A DNA stretch of 64,000 bases from Bacteroidota bacterium (GCA_016706865.1 JADJIS010000002.1:992001-1056000), one strand, 5' to 3'. Shown: positions 8,288 to 18,546, numbered from the stretch's first letter. The notes: a model not told the origin generated them from the letters alone. Numbers and translations: made by a program.

Positions 8288-11200
8288 ATGAATAAACTCC
8301 TTTACGCACTCGTTGTACTAGTTTTGTGTGTTGGTTCGGCAAATGCCCAATCCGGTGAGATTCAGGGAAAAGTTCTGAATGATAAAGCAGAGGGAATTCC
8401 CTTCGCGAATGTGGTTGCCTATAAAAATGGTGTACTTGTTACAGGTGCCACCACCGATTTTGATGGTAAATACGCAATTCCGGCATTGGAACCAGGTACC
8501 TATGAAATTGAAGCTTCCTATGTTGGATTAAAAAAACGTCTTACAGGTATTACCGTTTCTCAGGGTATCGTTTTCCTCGACGACATTTTGCTGAGCGATA
8601 AGATACTCGATGTGGTTATTATTAAATACCAGGCTCCTTTGGTTGACAAAGGAAATACCAGTACCGGTGGTGTGGTTACAAAAGAAGACATCCAAAAAAT
8701 AGCGACAAGGAACGTAACATCTATTGCAGCTACCAAAGAAGGAGTTTACCAAAGTGATGAAGGTGGTGGACTGAACATCAAGGGTTCACGTGGTGATGCA
8801 ACGGAATATATTATAGATGGTGTTCGTGTTTCAGGTTCTCTTAAATTACCTCAGGATGCCATTGAACAATTAGAGGTAATTACCGGTGGTGTGGATCCTA
8901 AATATGGTGATGCAACAGGTGGTTTTATCACTATTACAACAAGAGGTCCATCTAAAAATTACAATGGAAGTATGGAATTAGCTACTTCAGAAGTTTTGGA
9001 TGACTATGGATATAACCTCGCAAGTTTATTTTTAACAGGACCTATCATCATGAAAGATAAAGGTACCGACTCTGCTCAGGCAAAATTCGGTTTCTTTATT
9101 GCGGGTGAATTAGAAATGGAAAGAGATCCCGATCCTTCCGCAATCGGAAATTTTCAGGTTAAGGATGATGTGATGAATAGTTTAACTGTTGATCCATTGC
9201 GTCCATCGGTTACCGGTTTAGGATTTAATAAAAATTCAGAATTTATAACTGATGACGATATTGAAGCAATTCCTTACCGTTTAAATACAAGCAATCGCGG
9301 ACTTGCTCTATCAACCAAATTAGATTATAAGTTTTCACGTAATACAAATCTTCAGGTGGGTTTATCTTGGAGAAATTTTCATGGCAATACTTATGCAAGA
9401 ACATTTGCATTGTTTAATTCAGAAAATAATCCGGTAGATGATCAAAATACCTATCGCGGATATTTAAGATTTACTCAGCGTTTTCCAGAAAAAAAATCTG
9501 CATCAACAAAAGAATCCGTTGTAGGTAATGCTTATTACTCTATTCAATTGGATTATACCAAATTTATTAGTACTCGTCAGGACGGCGATCATCAAATGAA
9601 TCCGTTTGCTTATGGTTATATCGGACAATACAATACTTATAAAGCTCCCGTATATTTTTATACCACCGACGAAACTACCGGTTTAACCGGTTGGGTACTT
9701 GCAGGCTATGCTGATACTTTGGTGGAATTTACAGCAGGAGAAGCAAATCCTGAATTAGCGGAATATACTACGGAGTATTATGAAGGTAGTGGAATTCCTC
9801 CATCCAGTTTATTTGATATTCAGTTAGGCGGTGGATTATTAAATGGAGAATCTTCTTCCTTATTCCTTTCTACATATAATATGTGGTATAATGCAGGGGT
9901 TCCATGGTTCAATTATTCAAAAACAAATGAAGACCAGTACAGTTTAACTTTTGGAGCATCTTTGGATCTTAAAAACCCGAATGCAACAAATGTTTCTAAA
10001 CACGCAATCGAATTTGGATTTGAATTTCAACAACGCATTGAACGCTTTTATGGTGTAAATCCAATTGGATTATGGACAATAGCACGTCAGCTTGCCAACA
10101 AACATATTTTAACACTTGATACTGATAATCCATTACTTATAATTGATGGCGAAGAATATACTTATGATGAATATATAAGTACTCCAGGTTTATACTTCGG
10201 TGAATTTGATACAATTACTTACGACAGATTATCACTTGGCGATGATCAGGCATATTTTGATCAACAATTAAGAAACAGATTAAATGAAATGGGAATGCCG
10301 GTTGGCGATCTTGATTATATTAATATTGATAATCTTCCTTTAGATGCATTTTCCATGGATCTGTTCAGTGCGGATGAATTATTAAATCAAGGTAGTTCAT
10401 TAGTATTTTATAATGGATACGATTATTTAGGAAATACTGTAACAGGTGCTCCATCATTCAACGATTTCTTCACACAAAAAAATGATGAAGGTTTATACAC
10501 TCGTCCTATCGATGCATTCCGCCCGGTTTATACTGCCGGATATATTCAGGATAGATTCAATTTTAATGATATCGTATTCCGTGTTGGTGTTCGTGTTGAC
10601 CGTTATGATGCAAATAGAAAAGTGTTGAAAGATAAATATTCATTATATGATGTTTATTCAACCTCTGAAGTGGATGGTTCTCTTAATCCAAATGGTGCAC
10701 ATCCAGGAAATATCGGAGAAGATTTTGTTGTTTATGTCGATGATTTTAATAGCCCTAGTCCTACAGTTTTAGGATATCGCGATGAAGATGTTTGGTATAA
10801 TGCAGATGGTCAGGAAGTATCTGATCCAAACGTTATTGCAATTACATCTTCAACAGGAACAATTACACCTTATGTAATAGATCCTGATGCAAATATTAAA
10901 GATGAAAATTTTGATCCGAATTCATCATTTGAAGATTATACTCCACAGATCACTTTAATGCCGAGAATTGCATTCTCTTTCCCTATCTCTAAAGTGAAAG
11001 ACAGAGAAGCATTATTTTTTGCTCATTATGATATCTTAACTCAACGCCCTCCAACAGGAACTTCTGCAAGTCCTGCAGATTATTATTTCTTCCTGGAAAA
11101 TGCAGGTGCATTAATTGATAACCCGGATCTTAAACCTGAAAAAACAATTGACTATCAGGTTGGTTTCCAACAACAATTATCACCTTCATCTGTAATTAAA

Positions 11201-12004
11201 ATTTCTGCTTTCTATAAAGAATTGAGAGATATGATTCAGGTAGTAAACGTACCTTATGCATATCCACTTTCATATTCCACTTATGGTAACCTCGATTTTG
11301 GAACTGTTAAAGGTTTAACTGTTTCTTATGATATTGCACGCAGAACAAGAAACCTGAAATTATCTACAAGTTATACATTACAGTTTGCTGATGGAACAGG
11401 TTCAAGTGCAACTTCACAGATCAACCTTGTTGGTGCCGGTCAACCGAACTTAAGAACAATTATTCCTTTATCTTACGACTCACGCCACAGTGTGAAATTA
11501 GTTCTTGATTATCGTTTCGACGATCCTGAAGGTGGTCAACCAACCTGGTTAAATGACGTTGGTTTGAATACAACCTTTAATGCGCGTTCAGGAGAACCTT
11601 ACACGCGTCAGGCAAATCCACTTGCAACGGCACAATTTGGTGCCAACACAAGAGCAACTTTGGAAGGTGGTATAAATGGTTCTCGTTTGCCTTGGCATTA
11701 CAGAACTGATATTAAACTTGATAAAGCATTCACTTTTGGTATTGGTAAAAACGACAGGCCGATAAGCATGGACGTTTACTTATGGGTGCAAAACCTGTTT
11801 GATAACAGAAACGTGATCGCTGTTTACGCTTATACCGGAAACCCATTGGATGATGGATATTTAGCATCTGCAGAAGGTCAGCAAATTGTAAGCACAGTAT
11901 TAGATGCTCAATCTTTTACTGATCTCTATAATATAAAAGTTCAAAACCCTGATAACTATAGCATTCCAAGAAGAATACGTCTTGGTGTTGCATTTGATTT
12001 CTAA
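8288..12004 (+). CDS. Large TonB-dependent outer-membrane receptor with carboxypeptidase-like N-domain
   Basis: 1238 residues. A signal peptide ends near SANAQ (residue 21); a carboxypeptidase-regulatory-like (CNA-B-type) domain spans about 24-105 (IQGKVLNDKAEGIPFANVVAYK), followed by a TonB plug domain (about 125-220, with EYIIDGVRV and QLEVITGGVDPKYGDATGGF) and a very long barrel rich in aromatic/Asp loops that ends in the aromatic FDF. It should be an energised importer or part of a secretion-linked outer-membrane complex. Only 15 bp separate it from the next large secreted protein, and a PorV/PorQ-like gene follows, suggesting a three-gene unit. No SusD partner is seen. A weak promoter (TAATTTAG at 8249) lies upstream. 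Confidence 0.9.
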   Translation: MNKLLYALVVLVLCVGSANAQSGEIQGKVLNDKAEGIPFANVVAYKNGVLVTGATTDFDGKYAIPALEPGTYEIEASYVGLKKRLTGITVSQGIVFLDDILLSDKILDVVIIKYQAPLVDKGNTSTGGVVTKEDIQKIATRNVTSIAATKEGVYQSDEGGGLNIKGSRGDATEYIIDGVRVSGSLKLPQDAIEQLEVITGGVDPKYGDATGGFITITTRGPSKNYNGSMELATSEVLDDYGYNLASLFLTGPIIMKDKGTDSAQAKFGFFIAGELEMERDPDPSAIGNFQVKDDVMNSLTVDPLRPSVTGLGFNKNSEFITDDDIEAIPYRLNTSNRGLALSTKLDYKFSRNTNLQVGLSWRNFHGNTYARTFALFNSENNPVDDQNTYRGYLRFTQRFPEKKSASTKESVVGNAYYSIQLDYTKFISTRQDGDHQMNPFAYGYIGQYNTYKAPVYFYTTDETTGLTGWVLAGYADTLVEFTAGEANPELAEYTTEYYEGSGIPPSSLFDIQLGGGLLNGESSSLFLSTYNMWYNAGVPWFNYSKTNEDQYSLTFGASLDLKNPNATNVSKHAIEFGFEFQQRIERFYGVNPIGLWTIARQLANKHILTLDTDNPLLIIDGEEYTYDEYISTPGLYFGEFDTITYDRLSLGDDQAYFDQQLRNRLNEMGMPVGDLDYINIDNLPLDAFSMDLFSADELLNQGSSLVFYNGYDYLGNTVTGAPSFNDFFTQKNDEGLYTRPIDAFRPVYTAGYIQDRFNFNDIVFRVGVRVDRYDANRKVLKDKYSLYDVYSTSEVDGSLNPNGAHPGNIGEDFVVYVDDFNSPSPTVLGYRDEDVWYNADGQEVSDPNVIAITSSTGTITPYVIDPDANIKDENFDPNSSFEDYTPQITLMPRIAFSFPISKVKDREALFFAHYDILTQRPPTGTSASPADYYFFLENAGALIDNPDLKPEKTIDYQVGFQQQLSPSSVIKISAFYKELRDMIQVVNVPYAYPLSYSTYGNLDFGTVKGLTVSYDIARRTRNLKLSTSYTLQFADGTGSSATSQINLVGAGQPNLRTIIPLSYDSRHSVKLVLDYRFDDPEGGQPTWLNDVGLNTTFNARSGEPYTRQANPLATAQFGANTRATLEGGINGSRLPWHYRTDIKLDKAFTFGIGKNDRPISMDVYLWVQNLFDNRNVIAVYAYTGNPLDDGYLASAEGQQIVSTVLDAQSFTDLYNIKVQNPDNYSIPRRIRLGVAFDF

Positions 12005-12019
12005 AATAGATTTAAACTG

Positions 12020-15000
12020 TTGAATATGTTAAAAAATAAACTGAATTGGATTTTACTTTTCACCTTGTTTGCAAGCATGAATGTTTATGCTAAGGAGAAC
12101 ATTGGGATCACAGGTAAACGTTTAAATACCTATGCTAAACTAACGGCTGGATGTTCTGATGCCACTACACAAGTGGATCTGGATATTAATAACGTGCGCT
12201 GCCGTTTATTAGGTGCCGGCGATTTTTGGTGGGATCTGCAAAATGATGCCAAATATGAAATTCCAAAGGTTGACCCTTCCACAGGAACTATTCCTGTGAG
12301 CTCCAGTTTTGCCGGTGCTCTTTGGGTTGGTGGTATTGATGCGGGTGGTCAACTAAAGATCGCAGCTCAAACATACCGCCAAAGCGGGAACGACTTCTGG
12401 CCTGGACCGCTCGACAACGACGGAACCATTGAAGAAGCAACTTGTAATGCTTACGACCGTCACTGGAAAGTAAACAGAACAGAAATTGATGATTTTTTTG
12501 AAACGATATTAGAATATGGTGGAAATCCGGGTGTTTCTGAAACACCGACCGAAATTCCGGAAAATAGAATTCCAACTATTATCCGCGAATGGCCAGGTTT
12601 AGGAAATCCTATGGCAACCGGTAAAGCAGGTGAATTATTAAATGTTACAAGAGACCTTGGCCCTTTCGTAGATGTAAATTTTAACGGTTACTATGAACCA
12701 CAATTTGGAGAATATCCGGATATTGATGGTGATCAGGCAATTTTCTGGGTTTATAATGATAAAGGAAATATTCACACTGAATCAGGTGGTGATGCAATTG
12801 GTTTAGAAATTCAGGCACTCGCTTTTGGATTTACAACTAACGATGAAATTAACGACATGACCTTTTATCGCTACAAGGTTACCAATTTTGCAACTACTTC
12901 ACTTGACTCTACTTATTTCGGTCAGTGGGTGGATTCAGATCTTGGAGCTTATGACGACGACTGGGTTGGATGCGATACTTTACTTTCTTTAGGTCTATGT
13001 TATAATGGTGACCTTGTAGATGGGCCTACTTCTCCAAATTACGGACCTAATCCTCCGATCTTTGGAACAGACTTTTTTCAAGGTCCAATTAAATATACTT
13101 TGGATGATGGTGTTATTACTGACAGTGTGAGATTGGGTATGTCGTCATTCCTATATTATGATAATAACTTCTTAATTACCGGTAATCCTGAGGTTGCGGC
13201 ACATTATTATGGTTATATGTCAGGAACCTGGAAGGATGGTTCTCCATTTACATATGGCGGAAACGGATATGGTGGAACTGAACGCACAAACTTCATATTC
13301 CCAAGCGATCCTTCCGATCCTACGGGATGGAGCGAGTGTACTGAAGGTAATACTGCTTTCGACAGACGATATTTACAATCATCAGGTCCTTTCAGATTAT
13401 TACCTGGTGCAAAAAATGAGATAGTAATGGGTGCAATATGGGTTCGCCCTCCGGTATCAGGTGGATGTCAAACCTCTTTTGATCTTGCTCGTTTGGCAGA
13501 TCAAAAAGCACAGGCTTTATTTGATGCGAATTTCCAACTTATTGGTGGTCCTGATGCACCGGATCTAGGTATCCGCGAATTGGATCAGGCTTTAGTTCTA
13601 TCATTAACAAATGGACCAACTTCAAATAATGTGGGTGAAGCTTATGTAGAAACAGATCCGTTGATAGTGAGTATTGTTAGTCAGTTACCTGATAGCATTA
13701 TTGAAGCAAATCCTGGTATCACTGATACAACATATGGTTTTCAGGGATATAAGATCTATCAATTGGAAAATGCTCAGGTTTCTCCTTCCGAATATAGTGA
13801 TGTAACCAAGGCGAAATTAATTTTCCAGAGTGATCTTAAAGACGGTATTGATAAGATCGTGAATTATAGTTTCGACGTTACGATAGGCGCAGATGTTCCT
13901 GAATTAATGGTAGAAGGATCAGATGAGGGTGTTAAACACACTTTCTATGTTACCGATGATGCATTTGCAGCGGGGAATTCCAAACTTATCAATTTCAAAA
14001 CATATTATTTTTCAGTAGTATCCTATGCGCATAACAACTTTTTGCAATATGATGTTACCAACCCGAATTCTCAGAAACGACCTTATCTGGAAGGTAGGAA
14101 GAATATAAAAATCTATACTGCAATTCCGCACAAACCGGATCCTGAAAATGGAGGAATGGTTTTAAATGCTGAATATGGTGACGGACCTGATATTACAAAA
14201 ATTGAAGGTGTTGGAAATGGAGGCAACTTCCAGGAATTAACTGATGCTTCTGTAGAAACAATTCTTAGCAATTCATTTATGCTGGCTCCTGTTTACAAAG
14301 GACGTAAAGCTCCTATAGATGTAATGGTTTATGATCCTGTTCGTTTACCTGCCGCGGAATTTGAATTAAAAATGGTGGATTCAACAAACAGCAATCCATT
14401 GAATTCTGACAGTACCTGGTGGGTGCTTACTAATCTTACAGATGGTAGTTTCATTGTTTCTGATTTCCCTATAAACTTTGTGAACGAACAGATCATTCCT
14501 GAATGGGGATTATCGGTTACTGTTCATAATGTTCAAAACCCTGGAGGCCAAACAGTTAGTGGTTCTTTTATCGAAAAAGAAGAAAATAATGGTTTAATAG
14601 GTGCAACGTTTACTTACGATGATCCAAATAAACAATGGTTAACAGGAGTTCCTGATAATGACGGTACCATTTTAGACTGGATTCGTTCAGGTATTGCTGA
14701 TGGACTTTTTGCCGATGTATTACCTAACCCGGATGAAAATCAGGTGTTTGAAGGAATACTTGGTGGAACCTGGGCTCCAACAGAATTGGTAGCTTTTAAC
14801 ACGGCTGATGTTCCTTATATGCCATTGCGTTCTATTGTTGGTTTACGCCCTCAAATTCCGATTGAAGAAACGATCGGCGTTGATGTGATTTTCACTCCAG
14901 ACAGATCGAAATGGTCAAAATGTATAGTTGTGGAAAGTGGAGAAATTACAACTATCAGAGATGAATTAAAACTTGATTTACGTCAATTACCTTCTATGGA

Positions 15001-15904
15001 TAGTACGGGAGAACTTTTAGGCGATGGCTCTATGGGTTACTCTTATTTCCCTGGTTATGCTATTGATGTGGAAACAGGAACAAGGGTAAATATTTTCTTT
15101 GGAGAGGATGGTGGCTCAGGGCAACCTGATGGAAGAGGTAAAGATATGGTGTGGAATCCTTCTTCTACTTTCTTTGATCAAACTGGGATTCCAATATATG
15201 GTGGTAAACATTATTTATATGTTACTAAAACCAAATACGACGAAGGTAAAAATATGCACGATTCATTACAGTGGATCGGCGGGTCAAAACCGGAAACCTC
15301 TTATTATAAAGATGTTTTTGTGAACGTGGTTTGGATAACAATGCCATTCCTTCAACCGGGTTATTCTTCAGTTGTAGGTGAGCCTATGGAAATTCCTACT
15401 ACCACTACTGTCCAGTTGAGAGTAACTAAACCATACTTGTCGCAATTTATTACAGGAGAGAATCTTGGTTTTCCGCTATATCGTTTCTCAACGGCCACTC
15501 TAGCTCCGGGTGTTAATGATACGGAGGTAGCTAGCAGCGCACTTGATCTTATACGCGTTGTTCCAAATCCTTATTATGCATACTCTGCTTATGAGACGAG
15601 TTCGATCGATAATAATGTCAAGATCACAAATCTACCTCCACAATGTACTGTATCTATATTTACTTTGGACGGAACTTTAGTTAGAAGGTTTGAACGCGAT
15701 GTTAGTGCCGATAATACAGCCGGTGGTGAGTTGAATGCTAAGGAATCGAATACTGATACCGCACTGGATTGGGATCTAAAAAATGAGAAAAATGTTCCTT
15801 TGGCCAGCGGTATGTATATAGTGCATATTGATGCGGGACCTCTTGGAGAAAAAACAATTAAATGGTTTGGCGTAATGAGACCAATAGATCTGGATACTTT
15901 CTAA
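12020..15904 (+). CDS. Giant secreted protein with FlgD/T9SS-type C-terminal beta-domain
   Basis: 1294 residues with a signal peptide (cleavage near NVYA, residue 24). Most of the chain is extracellular-type sequence with many aromatic, Gly and Asp residues and no enzyme motif I recognise. The last ~120 residues resemble a FlgD/T9SS type A sorting-like fold: VVPNPYYAYSAYE, then VSIFTLDGTLVRRFE and LASGMYIVHID, with the strand order typical of such domains, but the extreme tail is not a canonical sorting end. It sits between the TonB receptor and a PorV/PorQ-like protein, so it is probably a surface partner of that receptor. Function unknown. Confidence 0.75.
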   Translation: MNMLKNKLNWILLFTLFASMNVYAKENIGITGKRLNTYAKLTAGCSDATTQVDLDINNVRCRLLGAGDFWWDLQNDAKYEIPKVDPSTGTIPVSSSFAGALWVGGIDAGGQLKIAAQTYRQSGNDFWPGPLDNDGTIEEATCNAYDRHWKVNRTEIDDFFETILEYGGNPGVSETPTEIPENRIPTIIREWPGLGNPMATGKAGELLNVTRDLGPFVDVNFNGYYEPQFGEYPDIDGDQAIFWVYNDKGNIHTESGGDAIGLEIQALAFGFTTNDEINDMTFYRYKVTNFATTSLDSTYFGQWVDSDLGAYDDDWVGCDTLLSLGLCYNGDLVDGPTSPNYGPNPPIFGTDFFQGPIKYTLDDGVITDSVRLGMSSFLYYDNNFLITGNPEVAAHYYGYMSGTWKDGSPFTYGGNGYGGTERTNFIFPSDPSDPTGWSECTEGNTAFDRRYLQSSGPFRLLPGAKNEIVMGAIWVRPPVSGGCQTSFDLARLADQKAQALFDANFQLIGGPDAPDLGIRELDQALVLSLTNGPTSNNVGEAYVETDPLIVSIVSQLPDSIIEANPGITDTTYGFQGYKIYQLENAQVSPSEYSDVTKAKLIFQSDLKDGIDKIVNYSFDVTIGADVPELMVEGSDEGVKHTFYVTDDAFAAGNSKLINFKTYYFSVVSYAHNNFLQYDVTNPNSQKRPYLEGRKNIKIYTAIPHKPDPENGGMVLNAEYGDGPDITKIEGVGNGGNFQELTDASVETILSNSFMLAPVYKGRKAPIDVMVYDPVRLPAAEFELKMVDSTNSNPLNSDSTWWVLTNLTDGSFIVSDFPINFVNEQIIPEWGLSVTVHNVQNPGGQTVSGSFIEKEENNGLIGATFTYDDPNKQWLTGVPDNDGTILDWIRSGIADGLFADVLPNPDENQVFEGILGGTWAPTELVAFNTADVPYMPLRSIVGLRPQIPIEETIGVDVIFTPDRSKWSKCIVVESGEITTIRDELKLDLRQLPSMDSTGELLGDGSMGYSYFPGYAIDVETGTRVNIFFGEDGGSGQPDGRGKDMVWNPSSTFFDQTGIPIYGGKHYLYVTKTKYDEGKNMHDSLQWIGGSKPETSYYKDVFVNVVWITMPFLQPGYSSVVGEPMEIPTTTTVQLRVTKPYLSQFITGENLGFPLYRFSTATLAPGVNDTEVASSALDLIRVVPNPYYAYSAYETSSIDNNVKITNLPPQCTVSIFTLDGTLVRRFERDVSADNTAGGELNAKESNTDTALDWDLKNEKNVPLASGMYIVHIDAGPLGEKTIKWFGVMRPIDLDTF

Positions 15905-15915
15905 AACCGAAACAC

Positions 15916-16977
15916 ATGACAAAAATGAAAAAAATACTAGTTACCTTATTTATAGCGATTCCGGCAGTGCTTATGGCAGGAAACCCTGACCGTTCTGGAG
16001 AGGCGGGTGCATCAGAATTACTGATTAATCCCTGGGCTCAAAGTTCCGGATGGTATGGATTGAATATTGCATCAGTTAGAGGTGTTGAAGCACCGAATAT
16101 CAATGTTGCCGGTATGTCGTTCTTAGAAGGCAGTCAAATAGAATTTTGCAGGACCGAATGGTTAGTTGGATCTGAGATCAGTTTAACAACTTTCGGATTT
16201 GCCCAAAAGGTTGGCGATGGAGCTATTGGCCTAACACTTACATCCATGGATCTGGGTGAAATTGAGGTAACAACAACAGAAAGTCCGGACGGAACCGGTG
16301 CATACTATAAACCGCGTTTCTCAAATCTCGGATTATCATATTCCAGAAAATTTGCTGATTATTTGAGCGGTGGTGTAACCGTAAGGGTAATAACAGAAAG
16401 TATTTCAGATGTAAAGGCCATTGGAGTTTCCATGGACGTTGGAATACAGTATATTACTGGTCCAGCGGAACATCCCGAAAAGATCAAAATGGGTATTGCT
16501 TTAAAAAATATTGGAACTCCAATGAAATTCAGCGGAGATGGTCTCAGTTTCAGAGGAAATGTTCCGGATGGTGATTACTCCATGACTCAGGATTTCAGGT
16601 CAGAAACTTTTGAATTGCCTTCCTTATTGACCATCGGTCTGTCGTACGATTTCTATTTTGGTCAGGAACATAGGTTGACAGCAGTAGGAAATTTCGTTTC
16701 TAATTCTTTCTATAAAGATCAGTTTGGAGCAGGTTTGGAATATGCATTAAAGGTGAAAAATACCGAAATGTTCATGTTGCGCACAGGTTACAGATACGAA
16801 AGCGGTATTACAAACGACGTAGATAGAACTTCAGCTTCCACAGGTATAGCAGCAGGTTTAACATTCCAATATCCTATCGACAAATTAGGAAATAATCTTG
16901 TAGCATTAAATTATTCTTACAGAACTTCACATCAATACGAAGGTTCCCATTGTTTCGGACTTCGTTTAAGTTTCTGA
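15916..16977 (+). CDS. PorV/PorQ-family outer-membrane beta-barrel protein
   Basis: About 353 residues from the ATG giving MTKMKKILVTLFIAI; the longer frame would begin inside the preceding gene. The signal peptide ends near VLMA. After it comes SGEAGASELLINPWAQSSG, the hallmark segment of the PorV/PorQ (UPF0164) family, then repeated amphipathic strands and a C-terminal aromatic (LRLSF). PorV shuttles T9SS cargo to its attachment complex in Porphyromonas and Flavobacterium; by homology this is a FadL-like barrel working with surface-exported protein, perhaps the upstream giant protein. It is the last gene of the triad, ahead of a strong hairpin plus T-run. Confidence 0.82.
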   Translation: MTKMKKILVTLFIAIPAVLMAGNPDRSGEAGASELLINPWAQSSGWYGLNIASVRGVEAPNINVAGMSFLEGSQIEFCRTEWLVGSEISLTTFGFAQKVGDGAIGLTLTSMDLGEIEVTTTESPDGTGAYYKPRFSNLGLSYSRKFADYLSGGVTVRVITESISDVKAIGVSMDVGIQYITGPAEHPEKIKMGIALKNIGTPMKFSGDGLSFRGNVPDGDYSMTQDFRSETFELPSLLTIGLSYDFYFGQEHRLTAVGNFVSNSFYKDQFGAGLEYALKVKNTEMFMLRTGYRYESGITNDVDRTSASTGIAAGLTFQYPIDKLGNNLVALNYSYRTSHQYEGSHCFGLRLSF

Positions 16978-16991
16978 TTAAATACTTTTTA

Positions 16992-16999
16992 TAACTTTG
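16992..16999 (+). promoter_or_regulatory. Candidate -7 element for greA
   Basis: TAACTTTG, an exact TAnnTTTG match, 15 bp after the stop of the PorV/PorQ-like gene and 55 bp ahead of greA. It lies upstream of the hairpin at 17002, so any transcript it starts must read through that hairpin. Confidence 0.55.
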
Positions 17000-17001
17000 C
17001 G

Positions 17002-17037
17002 GAAACGTTTCTCAACAGGAAACGTTTCTTTTTTTTT
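17002..17037 (+). terminator. Terminator hairpin between PorV-like gene and greA, inside the greA leader
   Basis: The palindrome GAAACGTTTC occurs twice (17002-17011 and 17019-17028) with a 7-nt spacer, so the two copies form a 10-bp stem, followed directly by a nine-T run. It is a textbook intrinsic terminator for the upstream triad, yet it sits after the greA -7 element and before the greA ATG. Confidence 0.85.
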
Positions 17038-17054
17038 ATTTTAAAAACAATGTC

Positions 17055-17531
17055 ATGGGTGAAATAAGCTATTTGAGTAAAGAGGGAATGGAAAAACTGA
17101 AGATAGAAATTCAGGAATTAAAAACCAGTGGTCGCAAAGAAATGTCTCAACAAATTAATGAAGCCCGCGAAAAAGGGGATCTGGCAGAAAACGCCGAATA
17201 CCATGCTGCAAAGGAGGCTCAGGGTTTAATGGAAATGAAGATCGCCAAACTGGAAGAGTTATTAATGAATGCAAGATTGTTGGATGAATCCAAAATTGAT
17301 ATTTCTAAAGTTTCAGTATTTACTACAGTTAAATTACATGATACTAAATTCAATAAAGATATAACTTATAAATTAGTGTCTGAAAAAGAAGCAGATATTA
17401 AAACCGGAAAAATATCTGTAACCTCCCCAATCGGAAAGGGATTGTTGGGTAAAAGTGTGGGGGATGTAGTGAAAATTATAGTGCCTGCAGGTTCCATCGA
17501 ATTTAAAATATTAGATATCTCTGTTGTATAA
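17055..17531 (+). CDS. greA: Transcription elongation factor GreA
   Basis: Enters the RNA polymerase secondary channel and stimulates cleavage of backtracked RNA. The 158-residue protein has the N-terminal coiled coil with the acidic tip (EKGDLAENAEYHAAKE, about 38-53, catalytic Asp and Glu) and a C-terminal FKBP-like domain ending in GSIEFKILDIS. The stop overlaps the start of the HIT gene by one base, so the two are translated as a coupled pair. The leader holds a terminator-like hairpin, hinting at attenuation as known for greA in enterobacteria. Confidence 0.95.
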   Translation: MGEISYLSKEGMEKLKIEIQELKTSGRKEMSQQINEAREKGDLAENAEYHAAKEAQGLMEMKIAKLEELLMNARLLDESKIDISKVSVFTTVKLHDTKFNKDITYKLVSEKEADIKTGKISVTSPIGKGLLGKSVGDVVKIIVPAGSIEFKILDISVV

Positions 17532-17923
17532 TGCCGACTATTTTTACAAGAATAATAAATGGTGAAATTCCCTGCCACAAAATTGCAGAGGATGAAAACT
17601 TTTTTGCATTTCTGGATATCATGCCACTGGCTCCGGGACATGTTTTAGTTGTTCCTAAAAAACAAATTGATTACATTTTTGATATTGACGATGATTTGTT
17701 AAGTGGAATTTTACCATTTGCAAAAAAGATCGCGGAAGCAATGGAAAAGGTGATTACTTGTGAACGTATAGGGATTTCAGTTATTGGATTGGAAGTGCCA
17801 CATGCTCATTTGCACCTAATTCCACTTCGCACAATGGATGATATAAATTTCTCCAGGCCAAAATTGAAAATGTCGGAAAAAGAACTGGCGGAAATTGCAG
17901 CTAAAATTGTTGCTCAATTGTAG
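17531..17923 (+). CDS. HIT family protein (histidine-triad hydrolase)
   Basis: 130 residues with the histidine triad VPHAHLHLIPL (about 95-105), the HxHxH active site of nucleotide hydrolases/transferases such as Hint, and an N-terminal TIFTRIINGEIPCHKIAED start typical of the family. It probably hydrolyses adenosine phosphoramidates or related nucleotides in the cytoplasm. The ATG overlaps the greA stop by one base. The gene is convergent with ruvC. Confidence 0.9.
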   Translation: MPTIFTRIINGEIPCHKIAEDENFFAFLDIMPLAPGHVLVVPKKQIDYIFDIDDDLLSGILPFAKKIAEAMEKVITCERIGISVIGLEVPHAHLHLIPLRTMDDINFSRPKLKMSEKELAEIAAKIVAQL

Positions 17924-17966
17924 ATCCCCACCTGGGAAAAAATAATTTAAATGTTTTTTTAATCTG

Positions 17967-18533
17967 TTATTTTTTTACCTTGCCGGGGTTTGCTGTGATA
18001 TAATCCGCCCATCCATTAAATTGTTTTCCCTTTAATGCAATTTTTTTTCCGGAGTTAAAATGACAAACGGCCACTGCCAACGCATCCGTTGCGTCAAAAT
18101 ATTTTGGCATTTCAATGATCTTTAAAGTACTCTCCAGCATTTTTGCAACCTGTTCTTTAGATGCATTACCTTTTCCTGTGATGGATTGTTTTATTCGGCG
18201 CGGACTGTATTCAATAACCGGTATATTATTATTTACACCTGCTATAATTGCAGCGCCCTGCGCCCGCCCCAATTTTAACATGGATTGTACATTTTTCCCA
18301 AAGAATGGTGCTTCAATTGCCAAGGCAGTTGGTTTGTATTCTATAATATAAGCAGTGAGTTTTTCATAGATGATGCCTAAACGAATAAAATGATCATCCG
18401 TTTTTTTTAACTGGATAACTCCGTTTATTAATATTTTGATAGTATTTTTATCGGCACAAATAATACTATAACCTAATATATTTGTTCCGGGGTCAACGCC
18501 CATTATTATTTGTTGTGGATTTTTTTCTGACAT
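17967..18533 (-). CDS. ruvC: Holliday junction resolvase RuvC
   Basis: Dimeric RNase H-fold endonuclease that cuts Holliday junctions in the RuvABC pathway. 188 residues, with the first catalytic Asp in IMGVDPGTNILGYS, a Glu in ALAIEAPFFGKN, the KQSITGKGNASKEQV loop, and the C-terminal DATDALAVAVCH acidic pair. It diverges from the YbhN-like gene with only 13 bp between the two starts, so promoters must overlap coding sequence or the transcripts start very close to the start codons. Confidence 0.94.
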   Translation of the reverse strand: MSEKNPQQIIMGVDPGTNILGYSIICADKNTIKILINGVIQLKKTDDHFIRLGIIYEKLTAYIIEYKPTALAIEAPFFGKNVQSMLKLGRAQGAAIIAGVNNNIPVIEYSPRRIKQSITGKGNASKEQVAKMLESTLKIIEMPKYFDATDALAVAVCHFNSGKKIALKGKQFNGWADYITANPGKVKK

Positions 18534-18546
18534 TACTTGAAGCGAA

